Shown in pieces: positions 34,223 through 46,964 of a stretch of DNA of 64,000 bases. Position 1 is the first letter of the stretch; every line of letters begins with the position of its first letter. The notes under the pieces were generated by a model, which was not told the DNA's origin, searched no databases, and saw nothing but the letters and a program-made list of their open reading frames with translations. This DNA comes from Dichetophora obliterata (lineage: Eukaryota > Arthropoda > Insecta > Diptera > Sciomyzidae), in the NCBI GenBank assembly GCA_963920525.1, contig OY986438.1, positions 125,556,920-125,620,919 on the forward strand, read 5' to 3'. The position numbers and the translations under genes are program-made.

Positions 34223-34590
34223 CGATTACTGCACAGTAAAAATTTGAGGGTAAGTTTTGTCTTTTTTATTACATTTGTGTGGCATAAACTTTTTTTATTC
34301 CAAATAATTTATAAATTTTATACCACTCAATATTATAAAAACAATAAAACAAATATAATTTAAAAATTTTATATGGACATCATGCGTAAATCAAAATATA
34401 TTCTGGTTCGAAAGTAAAAAATTCACCGAAATTGGGAAATTTAAAAATATAGTGATTTCGATTGGTCTGACGAGAAAAATGGTCTGGAAAACTTTTTAAG
34501 ATTTGATGGTATAAACTTTAAGACATTTTTGGTTTAGATTTATGTGTACACCCAATAGTATAAAATTTATCCTCATATTTTTTACTGTGT
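34223..34590. mobile_element. Small inverted-repeat element, unit 1
   Basis: Ends CACAGTAAAAATTTGAGG and ATTTTTTACTGTG form short terminal inverted repeats. The internal sequence is repeated nearly identically at 34748-35105 in the same orientation. No coding sequence is seen and the target duplication is unclear. Confidence 0.7.
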
Positions 34591-34747
34591 GGGGCACCAA
34601 GTTCTGTAAATGCAGTTTTGAAGTACTCATTGAGAAAAATAGATTCACCACACAAATTATCGATACATCGATTAGTTATCGATTTTTAACTTATTTTCTT
34701 GCAAAGAGTCTGTTCAAAAAGCCATCTATATAATTGCACATATCCAC

Positions 34748-35105
34748 ACAGTAAAAAATTTGAGGGTAAATTTTATCTCTTTTATAACATTTGTGCGGTA
34801 TAAACTTTTTTATTCCAAATAATTTATAAATTTTATACCACTCAATATTATAAAAATAATAAAACAAATATAATTTAAAAATTTTATATGGACATCATGT
34901 GTAAGTCAAAATATATTCTGGTGTGAAAGTAAAACATTCACCGAATTTGGGAAATTTAAAAATAACGTGGTTTCGATTCGTCTGACGAGAAAAATGGTCT
35001 GGAAAAATTTATAAGATTTGATGGTATAACTTTTAAAACATTTTTGGTTTGGATTTATATGTATACCAAATAGTATAAAATTTATGCTCATATTTTTTAC
35101 TGTGC
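34748..35105. mobile_element. Small inverted-repeat element, unit 2
   Basis: A second copy of the preceding element, about 360 bp, with the same ends. The two units differ by scattered substitutions and lie about 155 bp apart. The intervening block contains a short inverted TATCGATACATCGATTAGTT-like word. Confidence 0.7.
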
Positions 35106-35109
35106 AGTG

Positions 35110-36095
35110 GATCTTTGATATTGACACGTTTATGAAAAATAACGTATAAAATCTGTATATATTTGTATATATACAAATCGTATCGAGAGCTTTTATTCCA
35201 TATGACCTATCTACATTTTCCATGAAAATGAGTGAATGGAAAAGAAATCGTTAACTCATCTGCCACCTATGAAATTTATTTTAATACAAATAAAAAGAGA
35301 GTTAAGTAAAGTTTTCCCCCTTAATTGTCAATTTTTCTGAAATATTCAAGAAAATTGTAACAAATTTGCGTTAGACTACAATCTCTGGGCAAAATGGAGA
35401 AGGAAATGCATTGAAAAGCATAGAAGTAGATTATACATCATCAGCGGAGGAATAGATTGGACAAATAACAGGTTCTTTATAATCGAATAAAATTCTTTTA
35501 GAATATTAATAAATTTTAATGCAGATTCTGTCGATAACTCGGAAATGGGCCTGATCCGCAGAAGAATGAGAAATCATAATTCTGATTTGCATACTTTAAG
35601 AATTGAAGTCTGTAATTATATCAGTATTTCTATAATTTTATGATAATATTGCAAAAATGTAATCAATTAAGTTTATAGACCAATATCATTCTTTGCTGCT
35701 ATTTTAATATTTTTCTCTTGTTTTTGTTAAAATTGTTATCAACAATTTAAATCTGAATAAAATCGTCAATGAATTCTCCAATAACTATTAAATAAAAAGA
35801 CTTATCTACTGAGATCATTTATGAAAAAAAAAATTTATTAGAAATACAAAACAGTCTATCTACACTTCGAAGAAATGTACGAGATTTCACTGATTTTTAT
35901 TTTTTTTTTTTTTTTTTTTTGTTTATGGAGCTTGTCATTCTTTTAATACAATATTCTGGTACTTTAGTTGGTGAATATTTGTACACTGAAAGATTTAAAC
36001 GATTTTTTTTTTCTCTAATGAAAAAAGTTGTTTTTGTAGATAGATCATGTTGTATATAAGCTCTTGATATATTTAATATTATACGGAATTTAATA
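35110..36095. other. Intronic stretch, poly-T run, no gene seen
   Basis: A run of about 22 T lies at about 35899-35920. The remainder is AT-rich without recognised similarity. Confidence 0.35.
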
Positions 36096-36101
36096 CTACA
36101 C

Positions 36102-37186
36102 TCAGAAAAAAACCTTTCTTGTTGTGATAAAAAATGTCTCTATTTTCGATAGACAGCAATTTTCTATATTTCAAATAAAATTTTCTTAAGTAAAATTGTC
36201 AAAGAAATATTTCTTCACTTTTCGGAAATGAATATATTTCATGCCTATAATAATGATAAGTATTTTTCTCGCACTAAAAAAACCTAATTTTTAGAGAAAA
36301 ATTTATAGAAAATGAAAAATGTTCTTTATTGTAGATAAATTTTCTTCAATAAAATCAAATCCCTTCTCAAAAATAAAAAAATTTCCTTCTCTTTAAACGA
36401 TGTATTCATCTAATATTAAATAAGGCACAAAAAATATAGAAAACGTGATCGCGAGTGAGTGATGTTGTGAAAAGCAAGTGTTGCATATTCTGCATATTAT
36501 GATGATTGTACCTTTAAAAGGATGTTTTTTTATTTAACATAGCTACACAAAGCGATTTAACTTATAAACACTGGTTCTTTGGATGCATTTATAAAATCAT
36601 TTTTCAGAAGAAATTTCTGAAATATTTAAAAGAGGTTTCAAAAAACAATACAACAACAGTAATTCTACCTCTCAATATATTTTTAACAAATATTTTTACA
36701 ACCGAATACTTTGTACTTTTCGTACAACTGAGTTAAAACAGATGTTTAACAAAAATTGATTTTTAATTGCAATTGCAGAGATAATTCTCTGTTTTATAGA
36801 AAAATTTAAGAAATAAAGAAATTGGTTTTACCACTATTAAGAAAATATATCTCTCTTTTGACCAAATTTATTTTTTTTTTTGTGAGCAACTAAAAACGCA
36901 ACTTAAAGAAAAGATTTATTGAAATTAATAAATATTTCTCCGTTTTCGGGAAAAATTGACAGCATAGAGAAAACTGTTGAACCTGTTATAAAGAAATATT
37001 TTTCTGTTAAAGCGAAGGTGTCTTTATTGCTAAGAAAATATTTATCTTTTTCATGGAGGCTTTTTGCCATTTATAGGAAGTTTTTGGGATCACATTTAGA
37101 GCAAACCATTCTCTGGATCAAAGTCGATACCATTTTTCTCTAAATATGATGCCTTTTTTCTCATATTCCGAGAAATTTTTTCTGAG
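36102..37186. mobile_element. Inverted-repeat element with CACTCAGAAAAAA ends
   Basis: Left end ACACTCAGAAAAAAACC and right end AATTTTTTCTGAGTGCG are inverted. The interior of about 1.1 kb is rich in TTTCTC, GAGAAA and AAATATTT words and has no recognised protein. No clear target duplication, so the class is open. Confidence 0.5.
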
Positions 37187-37189
37187 TGC

Positions 37190-38330
37190 GTATGAACTTT
37201 TTATAACTGATAAGCCCGTTATTTTCTCCTGAAGTCACGATATTAACATCCTACGATTCAAAAAACCTACAATTAAACCTTTCACTTTATATTTTTCACG
37301 TGATATTTAACAAAGTATCCCAAAATCATACGTAAAATACCTACTCTACATACCTACTAAGAAACATAACTCAAAAAAATTAAAAAAAAATTTTTTTAGT
37401 GGAAATTTACCAAATTTCGTACAAAAATACAATATAAAAAGAATATATATCGTCGCCTTAATTCTAATAGGACGTATGTCAAAATTGGTCAAAGTAACGT
37501 TTATAAGCGGTTTAGGTAGATTGGTCAAAGCTACATCTATGTCCTTTTTTAGTTTTTAATAATTGTATGAAAAAAAGGGAGGTAAAACGTTTGAAACCAT
37601 ACATTATCGTATGAACTTCATACAAATAATAAACTGTTTTCTTTGCCTCCTGAACAATAGATAATTTTGACTTACGTCGTATTAAAACTAGGCCGACGAT
37701 ATGTTTTAGAATAAATATTCCGTTAAAGGGGAAATCAATTTTATTCTTGCCTTATGAATAACTATTTACTTATTTATGTATGAGTTAAATCTTAATATTT
37801 CTGCAATAATGGAATTATTTCATCCGAAAATAAATAAATCGAACTTATATACTATTTACCAGATAAATTGTCTTAAAAAATTGATAACTCTATAACTAAT
37901 TAATATATCGATAATTCTTAAGGCGAATCTTATTTTCTCTGTGAGTTTAAAAACTGCATTTTAAGATCTTGGCACCCCGGTAATCGGAATCTCTTCATCT
38001 CTGAGATCCCCGCCTATCTGCTTCTTACTATTAGATTATCTGTGTCCATTTGTTTTTTTTTCAAGCCTTGCGTCAATATTAAAAAAACTTCGAGTGTTCT
38101 GTTCTCGCCCTTATATGTTTACCTTATCGGAAAAGTTGCCGTGAATTATAATTATTGTGAAATCTATTACAAAAGATAAATTTGACAGCTAAATGGAGTA
38201 AAGACATATCTTTGCATATGGTTATTCAATCGGATTTAGTGACTGGAAAAAACGAGGCCATTTAACGTGCAAAAAATACGAAGTGGACTCTTGATATAAT
38301 TTTATTGCAGAGTTATTTTAATTTTCGCGG
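37190..38330. other. Intronic stretch without recognised gene
   Basis: AT-rich. Nothing recognised apart from short chance frames. Confidence 0.35.
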
Positions 38331-38332
38331 GG

Positions 38333-38555
38333 CCAGTTTTTCAGTACGAGTTTAAACTTACGTCAAATAAAGCCTAGGTTAACTCACTAAAATTGGAAGT
38401 ATAAATTCGGTTAAACTAGATATTTAAACATTCGTTGAAATAAAAATTACTTAAATTATCATATAATGTGTTTCTTTTTTGGCTAAATTGTCCCATTTTT
38501 GTGAGCTAAGCTCGGTTTAATTTGACTAGACTTTAAACTCGTACTGAAAAACTGG
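38333..38555. repeat. MITE-like inverted-repeat element (223 bp)
   Basis: Ends CCAGTTTTTCAGTACGAGTT and AACTCGTACTGAAAAACTGG are perfect inverted repeats of at least 20 bp, continuing as TAAAC and GTTTA-like words. It has no coding capacity and no unambiguous duplication. Confidence 0.75.
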
Positions 38556-38884
38556 ACCTTATTTATTCTTATCGTTTTAGTAGACAGCAGTTTTTTTAAC
38601 GCAAAAAACGTTTTACATGCCGAGAGTCCATCTGCAAGGAACAAATTAAAACTACTACAAAATTAAACAACAAAAATTAAAAAAATATTTTATCTTAAAA
38701 GTAATCAGTTTTTCTGTTTTCTTTATTTAAAAAAAAATAAAACAAAATTCTCTAAATAAAAATTGTAAAAAGCTTTCTTTTACGACAGCAATCTAAAAAG
38801 AATGCAATCAGTACTAAAAAAATTTTCAGCAAATTTTGCGAGTCGCATAAAGATACTTAAAAACTCTTTTTTAAATCTTAAACT

Positions 38885-39782
38885 ACAGGGTTGTCCATAT
38901 TCGAAGCGCCTATTTTATTTTTAAATAAATCAAAGAAACCACAATTTTGTGTCTGCTTGTCATGAATATCATTTAATTGGGTTCAATTAGATTTGCTTAC
39001 ATTATTTCTTGAATATGATATCTCGTAAATGGTCGCCATTGGCCTCTACGACATATTGTGCCCGTTTTGCAGCATTTTCCATGGTTTTCTTCAACGTTTC
39101 GATGGGAATGGCGGTTATTTCTTGACGGATGTTGGTTTTCAGCTCTTCTAGGGTCTTTGGCTTGTTGACGTAAACCTTTAATTTCAAATAACCCCACAAA
39201 AAGAAGTCTGGAGGCGTTAAATCTGGTGATCTTGGCGGCCAATCGAAATCACCATTTTTTGACATCAAACGGCCAGGGAACAATTGCTTCAAAAAATCGA
39301 TTGTAGTGCGGCTTGTGTGTGGTGGCGCATTGGCATGAAAAAATTGTTTATCATATCGCGATAACGCTCCTGATTGACAGTAACTCTGTGGCCATTATCA
39401 TCTTCGAAAAAGAACGGCCCAATGAGCATTTTAGCACAAACGCCGCACCAAACAGTGACTTTTGCATCGTGAAGAGGTACCTCTTGAATCTCTTGCGGAT
39501 TTTCAGTGGCATAAATACGGCAATTTTGTTTGTTTACCGTTCCGTTCAACTGAAAATGAGCTTCATCGCTCATTTTTTGAAAGCACGTTGAGTTTTCACT
39601 ATTGACTTGTTTTGTTGAATGTAAATTTCAACAATTTTAGAGCGTTCGCGTGGCGTGTACTGTTCCATTGTTAACATTTTCTTGGAATGACGCTTCAAAC
39701 GCGGTATGTCATTAGTCGATTTGACATCACTGCGGAAAGTTACAGTGTTGCCAGATGGGCGCTTCGAATATGGACAACCCTG
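38885..39782 (-). mobile_element. Internally deleted mariner-like transposon
   Basis: Ends ACAGGGTTGTCCATATTCGA and TCGAATATGGACAACCCTGT are inverted repeats (about 26 bp including AGCGCC). On the minus strand the order is an N-terminal HTH start (39677 to about 39570, MEQYTPRERSKIVEIYIQQN), then MSDEAHFQLNG with the first catalytic Asp (39573-39289), then HTSRTTIDFLKQLFPGR and WPPRSPDLTPPDFFLWG with the third Asp (to 39002). At about 898 bp versus roughly 1.3 kb for an intact mariner, parts of the HTH domain and the segment carrying the second catalytic Asp are missing and the frames do not join, so it is inactive. Confidence 0.9.
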
Positions 39783-39784
39783 TT

Positions 39785-41130
39785 TATGCTAACACAGCTT
39801 TGCTTCTCGAAGTGCTACAAATGACATGAGGTTATCTAAGAGTTAAGTGTGCAGAAATGTATGGTCGTAGCTGAACCCGGCTCACAGGTTTAGTATACTT
39901 ATGCGTCTAAACTTGAAAACGGAGAAAAAAGAGGAGGATTTTACGGTCCCCATCAGAGATTTGCATGAGACAATTCGTCAGTTTTTGCCACTCGAGTAAC
40001 AATCGTCGTTAGCCGTAATCGCACACAAGAAAAAAATGCATATATACCGCTCGAGTTCGTAAACACCGATTGCTGCAAAGCACACTTTGTCACGATTGCG
40101 AATTGATGCAAAGGCAGCCTCCAGACCCCGAGATCATTCGGATGCTTCGCTTAAAGCTCGAGTGTCAGCTGCTGCATGAATTTTTGTTGTTTCCATACTT
40201 CTCTGATCTTCTCTAGCAGCGCGTTCTTCTTTGTGCTGTTTGTTTCCTTTTAGTTTATTGTTTTCTTTTCTCTACTGTGGAGCAATCAGTATTGCCAGTA
40301 GCAAGCTTTATGACAGTAAATTTTTAAAGTAAGCTGAGCTAAAATTTGCATGAAAGTTAATCTTGAAAGCGACGTAAATTAGTAAACAAACTATTATTGA
40401 AAGTTTGTCGGTAAAATAACAACAATGTTTTGCTTTCAATGAACATTACTATCCCTTCAAGACAAGCGTTACCAAAGCTTCAACACAATTAAAAAATGTT
40501 TGATGAAAACCAACACTGCTTGTCATTAATTTGTTTTTTTTTTGTTATAAATGTGATAAAGTGCAGGTTTAGCAAATGTCACGAGCTGAGCTAAGTTGTG
40601 TAAGTTAGAAAGAGATCCTTCTGACAACTGTTGTAAAGAAGGACGTGTGCTGCAAGGTTATATTAAACAATTTTATAGAAAAAGCCCATAAAAATGAGTA
40701 TTCAAACCAAATGTATGGAGTTTTTTGAAACGAGCAGGTATTTATTAATAAAACAAATTTTGTACAATTGTTAACTTGTCAATTAAATTTAGGTTATTTA
40801 GGCTAAAATTTTAGGTTATGTTGTATAGTCGAACTGATAAAAACACTTCAGTCTTTAATTTTGATTCATTTAATTAAATACCTCTAATTTCGGGTGTAAG
40901 AACTGCGAAATTTCTATAAGAACTTGGTGCCAGAATATGTTTAGAAAAGTCCAAGAAAAGCGTACAATATGATTTGATCAAAATTATAGATGACTGTGAT
41001 ATTTATCAAGAGCGGCGAATATGGACAATTTAAAATTATGTTACATTTAAATTAAAATCGGCTATGTTTAATAGTAGATACAGTAAGACTGAAAACAAAA
41101 ATTAGTTTAATATATAAAAGAGTTTGCTTA
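39785..41130. other. Intronic stretch without recognised gene
   Basis: A somewhat more GC-rich block at 39890-40260 has no recognised similarity; the GTAGCTGAACCCGGCT at 39873 resembles the head of the gggcgtgg repeats. The rest is AT-rich. Confidence 0.35.
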
Positions 41131-41132
41131 AT

Positions 41133-41273
41133 CCTTGATAAATAACCTTAAAAAAACATCCGTAAATGAAACTCACAATTATAACGACTCAAGTGTATAA
41201 ATCTTGATAAATAACCTTAAAAAACATCCGTAAATGAAACTCACAATTATAACGACTCAAGTGTATAAATCTT
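41133..41273. repeat. 69-bp tandem duplication
   Basis: CTTGATAAATAACCTTAAAA through GACTCAAGTGTATAAAT occurs at 41134 and again at 41203, almost identical (one A indel), so the duplication is recent. Confidence 0.85.
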
Positions 41274-41274
41274 A

Positions 41275-42445
41275 AAAAATTTTAAATTCGAAATTATTTA
41301 AACCTTTTTTTTTTAGTTATAAATAGTTTTTTATTAATTTCATTCACTAATTCTATGCTAAGAATAATTTTGAATGTAGTGCTACTAGGTGTAATCCACG
41401 CTACTTGTGAAATCACACGTACACGTTAGTTTAGTCAGATTTTTCAGATCACCATCCTAAAACTAATAGAAACTTTATTATGCAAACTTACTTAAGTTTC
41501 TGACAGCAATACATGTTTAGTAATGTTTTATTTTTAAGGCTTTTTTTCTTAATTTTTTTTTTGTAATTGTTTGCGTTTTTTATGTCACTTATATCAGTTT
41601 TTAGGTCATCAAAGTATGAGCCGTGGTTATAAATATATTTTTCTATGATATGCAACTGTTTTATTGTTTCTATAATAAAAATATTTTTTAGTACATATTA
41701 AGAAATAATAAAACAACATTTTAGATACAATATTAATATCTTGTAAAAAAAATTATATTAAATATTTTATAAGAATATTTAATAAAATATTCGTTTCATT
41801 CGCCACATAACACATTATATTTTATTATATATTTTATCTTTGTGCGATGAATATTAAAGGCTGAAAGTTAAGTTGTTTGTGTCAGTTCCTCAAAATAATC
41901 TTTGGTTGCAATAGCATTTATGAAGATTACTCAAATATTTCGATTCTAGTGATAGTCACTCGTGTGATGGAATGGTTTGAAATAGCCTCTAAAAATAACG
42001 TTTTTTGTCAAAATATTGGTTGGTGTAATAGTTTTAAGAAATAAACTGACAGAAATTATATGGCGGAAAAAAACTCTTCCTATCTGCATCAACAATTGAA
42101 ATATATGCAATCGGATAAAAGATAATGCTTTTTTCATTCATATTTTTGATATATTTTATTTCAAAATATTAATACAAAACTTACTTGATCTAAAGCTCGC
42201 AATTTAATTCATGTGATTTATACAAAACTTTTAAAATTAAAATATCTTCATAAGTTGTATTTTGTTTTTTAATTTCTTACAATATTTTTCAGTATGTGCT
42301 CATTTTATAATGAATATTTTAGTTTTAATATATATCAATACACGGAATTCTGACCAGGAATCAATCAATCAATTGCAGGCACTCAAAACCTTCCCAACGA
42401 TATCTTGAAAGTGAAAATAGCATTTGAAATGCTTATGTTTTTTTA
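41275..42445. other. Intronic stretch without recognised gene
   Basis: Strongly AT-rich. No coding similarity or terminal repeats seen. Confidence 0.35.
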
Positions 42446-42448
42446 TAT

Positions 42449-43565
42449 GTAACTAGCTGAACCCGGTGTGCTTCGCTACCCCCTCGTTTAAAATAAAATT
42501 AAAAGTATTTATATATTTACAAAAATTTATTTATTTAATTTAATTATTGCAATGCTTCGCCTCTTTTTTTGTTGTAAACCAATTAGAATTCAGCGCTGAA
42601 TCGCATGTAATTTGCTTCATGCTCCCCCTTTTTATTTTTAGACCAATCAAAAAGCAGCAATTACACAATCAGCTGTTTCGCAGTCTGTTGTGGGAGAATG
42701 AGAATGGGGTTACCCCACTCTCTATTTTAATTAACACGTATTATAAAATCAGCTGTTTTGAAGACAGTGGTAGAAGAAAGAGAATTGAGCTACCCCACTA
42801 TTTTAATTAATATGTATTTTAATGATTTTAATGACATGATTTGTGGTATAGCCGTTAATAAACGTAGTAAAAAAGTAGGTGCAGAAGTGTGCATGGTCGA
42901 AAAATATTATCATGTAATAAGTATTCCTGAGTCAAAGCTGAACGCTGTGAAAATTTAAGATCGGTTATCAGGTCCAGCCTCCAATATATCGCAAACAAAG
43001 GGGCGTGCTCCGCCCACTTTTCTTTTGGTACGTATTTCTATTCATGCTAATACCATATATAGCAAATACTGCCGCCGTTGGTCAAAAAATGCCCAAGATA
43101 TGACGATTTTAAAATTTGGGTTATATGGGCGAGGCCACGCCCCTTCGTCCACTCACAACTTTATATAGTCAAGAATTTATTATTTCGTAAGAATATCCTA
43201 TTGTGAAAATTTAATGATGATCGGTCCAGTAGTTAAGACTATATTGCGATTTTTAATTTTCCTAAAAAGGGGCGTGGTCCCACCCACTTTTCTCCTGGTA
43301 CGTATTCCTAACTATGCCAATACCATATGTACCAAATAGCATCAACGTAGGTCAAAAAATGCCCAAAATATGGCGATTTAAATTTTTAGGTTATATGGGC
43401 AGTGCCACGCCCCTTTGTCAAACAAAAACTTCATATAGCCTTTTATTCTTTCCATAGTAAAATGCTGTGAAAGTTTCAGGAAGATCGGTCCAAGGGTTTG
43501 GCCTCCTATAAAGCACAAACAAACAAACAAACAGACAGACAGACATTCATTTTTATATATATAGA
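42449..43565 (+). repeat. gggcgtgg-type interspersed repeat, copy A
   Basis: The head is TAGCTGAACCCGGTGTGCTT. The body holds repeated GGCGTGGTCCCACCCACTTT, CCACGCCCCTT and AGATCGGTCCA-type blocks. The tail carries a short CAAA/CAGA microsatellite then ATTTTTATATATATAGAT. It is the first of three adjoining copies in one orientation. No continuous protein is seen. Family not identified. Confidence 0.7.
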
Positions 43566-44186
43566 TTGAAAGCAGATTTATTATAATTAAAGTAAAATGG
43601 GGCGAAAAAGGGGGATTTGGTAATAAAAAATCTATGGCTACCTTACCTGTAGATAAAAACTATATAAAACTTTAGGTAAATACATATTACAAAAAAAGTA
43701 TTTTGTATAGCAAACATTGTTAGTGGTATAAGTAAGTATCTGAATTAAAAAAGGGGGCGGTGAAGTGGGCGTGGTTCATAGTAATATGGCGACGTTAACA
43801 GTATTAAGAGCAATATACTACCAAATAAAAAATAATCCGTTGGAAGGAACAAATTTGTACAGAGAACAAAAAGTTTAAAACTTAAATTTGGCGTGAAAAG
43901 GGGCGTAAAAGGGGGCGTGGCGTAAGAAATGTTTATTTCTACCTCGCCTGGAGTATAATGTGTATACAATTTGAAGTAAATCTGTTAAAAACTATATGGG
44001 AGCCATTACATAATTTTAAAAAAGTGGGCGTAAAAGTGGGCGTGGTCGAAAAAGTACCCTATTAATCATGCCAGAGTCCCAGTTAAATGCTGTGAAATTT
44101 TCAGGAAGATCGGTCCAGAAGTTTGGTCTCCTATAAGGTACAAACAAACAAATAAAGAAACACACATTCCATTTTATATATATAGA
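43566..44186 (+). repeat. gggcgtgg-type repeat, copy B (headless)
   Basis: Contains GGGGGCGTGG, GTGGGCGTGGTCG and GGAAGATCGGTCCAGAAG blocks and ends CATTTTATATATATAGAT. The TAGCTGAACCCGG head is missing, so it is a truncated copy in tandem with copy A. Confidence 0.65.
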
Positions 44187-44936
44187 TAGCTTAAACCCGG
44201 CGCGTTGCTGCCGCGGCCCCGTTGTCAAACGCGAATAAAATGTTATCAGTGAAATTGTATGTGTAAATTGTGGTCGAATACTCAATTCCATGGCTGTGCG
44301 ACCTATAACTCAAAAGCTGTAGAATTTCTCAAATTTTGGTTGCATGGGAGGTGACACGCCCCCTTGTCCAACGCCATACAAAGTTATCAGTAAAACTGCA
44401 TGTGTAAATTGAGTTCGAATGCTGAATTCCGAGGCTTTGTTTGCTTTGTTTGATTGACTCAAAAGCTATTCGATATCGCAAATTTGGGTTGTATAAGAGG
44501 TGCCACGCCCCTTTGTCCAACTCATAAAATTTTATCAGTAAAACGCCACGTGTAAATTGTGGTCGAATTTCGAATTCCAAGGATGTGCGGCCTATAACTC
44601 CAAAGCTATTCGATATCGCAAATTTGGGTTGTATGGGAGGTGCCACGCCCCCTTGTCCAACTCTCACAAAATTTTATCTGCGAAGCGGCACGTGTAAATT
44701 GTCGAATACCGAATTCCGAGGCTAAGCGGCTTATAACTCCAAAGATATTCGATATCGCAAATTTGGGTTGTATGGGAGGTGCCACGCCCACTGTTAGTAG
44801 GAGGTTGAAATATACTTTACGACCTATTCTCATACCTACAAAATATACATACAAAATTTCATGAAAATCGGTCGAGCCGTTTCGGAGGAGTTCGATTACG
44901 TACCCCGTGACAGAAGAATTTTATATATTAGATTTA
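44187..44936 (+). repeat. gggcgtgg-type repeat, copy C with internal subrepeats
   Basis: Begins AGCTTAAACCCGGCGCGTTG and holds at least four subrepeats of about 130 bp, each with GTTGTATGGGAGGTGCCACG and TATTCGATATCGCAAATTTG. It ends with GAAAATCGGTCGAGCCGTTT and AATTTTATATATTAGAT. The repeated minus-strand frames here are products of the subrepeats. Confidence 0.7.
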
Positions 44937-44939
44937 AAA

Positions 44940-45780
44940 ATAATTAATAAGTAATTAAATAATTAATAAATGCACGAAAAACACCATTTTCATTAATATG
45001 AATGCAAAAATTTAATATTTGTTGATGCTGGTTGGAAGAACTTTTTCATAATTATTATTTCTGACCGTTTATATTTTTTAAACTACCACACCAGCCAATA
45101 TTTTTATAGAAAACTTGATTTTTAGAGGTGATTTTAAACCATTCCAGTTCACGGATAGCTATCGCTACAGCCGAAATATTTGGGAAATCATCTATACTAT
45201 TATATAAAATTCCTGACTACCTTTTATATGACATAGCATTATTTTGCAAAAAATCGTCCAGTTTTGCGCAAAAATTGTTAAACTGTTTTTGTCTTTTTTT
45301 TGCCCTATGATTTTTTTGGGCAAATTTATTTATACCAAAATGTTGTTTTTATATATAATGTCTCAAAAATAATTCACATGAAAAAAATTCCCCAATATCT
45401 CTCTTTCCAATCAAAGGTTATGGCTTCAAACAAAAGTTATGGCTTCAAACTAATTTTTTTTATACCATTGGCTATATTAATAAAAGTTATTTTCACATTA
45501 ATCATTTTCAATTCCTGCTATCCACCTCGCAGTCGAATTAGCAGAGAAGTTGATTGTAAACATATTTTTTCGCCAACTTGTGCGATAATAACTCTAAAAT
45601 GTTATTTTATAATAATGCAATTTTTGTGTCTGGTAACAACATTAGCAGAATAAAAAATGCAACACTGCAACTTATATTTTATCTTTTGTGCGAATGAGCA
45701 TAAAAGCATGGATTTTCCTTGCTTTTGGCGATTGTTCCTCATGTCTTGCCTTGTTTGACATTCTTGTGTCGCAGACGTTC
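44940..45780. other. Intronic stretch without recognised gene
   Basis: AT-rich. No gene recognised. It adjoins the inverted arms of the THAP-bearing element, whose outer end may lie here. Confidence 0.35.
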
Positions 45781-45984
45781 GTAATCGCTAGCGCTCACAC
45801 TCTAGGCATTCGTATCAACCATGAACCAAGAAAAAAAGATCATGCAAAGAAAAGAGCCGCCATATTGTAAACAAAAACAGCTGATAGGTCTGACGTCATC
45901 GGTCACAAAATCTTTTGTTTACGATTAGTGATTGGATGTTGAATGTTATTTGCTAAAATTTTAAAGAGTTATCATATAAATGTA

Positions 45985-46429
45985 ATGTGTTTTTATACTA
46001 AAACGAAGTGTGCTGTAGCGACATGCATTAATTGCAACAGCAAAAAAAAAACAAATACGTTGGTTTCTACCGTTTCCCCAAAGCAAAAATTGCTTGTAAG
46101 CAATGGGAGATTTTTTGTCGGCTAAATGTCGACACTGCAATGGCAAGAATCTGTGGAGATCATTTTCTGCCTGAAGACTTCGAAAGAAGGGTCCAAGTTC
46201 AAATGGGTAAGTACTTCTACATTTCCACGTAAATATTCTTTTAAAAAATGTTACGATAGGTTTTGGCAAATCTATGCGCTTAAAGCCGGGCGCTGTCCCA
46301 ACAGTTATGACCAAGGAGGTGCAACCAGCAAATGCAGAACGATGTCAGCGAATTTTAAAGCGCGAAAACAAAAAAATCGTAAGTGCTCTGCTTCAGGAGT
46401 CGTTGGTCATGGAGAAGTTTTTCCTGTAG
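45985..46429 (+). pseudogene. THAP-domain gene remnant (P-transposase-like)
   Basis: Exon 1 (45985-46206) begins MCFYTKTKCAVATCINCNS; after a run of ten A (about 46041-46050) the match shifts frame to YVGFYRFPKAKIACKQWEIF, then ARICGDHFLPEDFERRVQVQ. The C-x4-C, C-x2-H (CGDH) and conserved W, P and DF residues define a THAP zinc finger of about 90 residues. A 53-nt intron (46207-46259, GTAAGT...ATAG) joins exon 2 (46260-46429), encoding MRLKPGAVPTVMTKE (the AVPT box that ends THAP domains) and a short helical stretch, with a TAG stop. Without correcting the homopolymer shift the frame is broken. Eroded sequence to about 46960 may be further exons. Confidence 0.75.
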
Positions 46430-46964
46430 AGGAAATAGAAAACTAAACAGGGACGCTTCTATTTCTAACCGCTCTTCAGAGCAGTTACTTCAAGCGAAAA
46501 TACGGCAGCTATATTCGCAAGTGTAAGTAAAATTTAACAATTTTATGAATTCAATATTTTTAATCTTTTTCTTGGAGTGAACAGCGGTTTGGAAAACCTC
46601 GCGTGATACATCTGCCACAAATTGCACAAAGACGTTCCGAACATAAGGCTGGAAGAAGAAGCGGCAGCATCACTTAGTTAGGTATATCATTTAAGCGAAG
46701 GCGGTTCGCCAAGCCAACGGAAGAGCTCATGGCGCATATGACTGAGTTGGAAAAAGTGTTCAACGACGTAAATGGCGACGGGCTGCTAATAAGCAAAAAT
46801 TATTTGCAGACGCACATTACTAGTGCAGAGCGTGTTATTTGTGACAACAAAATAAAGAAAATTTTTTTCCGCGCACGAATGTTTTTTAAAATAAGATTAT
46901 TAAATAAAGAAATTGTGAACAATTCGATGCAGAGGAAAAGAAAATTGAACAAAACAGTTTAATA

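Noticed and set aside
43520..43565. CRISPR-like short repeats (CAAA/CAGA units)
   Set aside because: They are a 4-bp microsatellite within an animal interspersed repeat, with no spacers or cas genes.
44016..44864. Several minus-strand frames with shared peptide segments as a repeat protein family
   Set aside because: The sharing comes from 130-bp DNA subrepeats of the gggcgtgg family; frames are not maintained between units.
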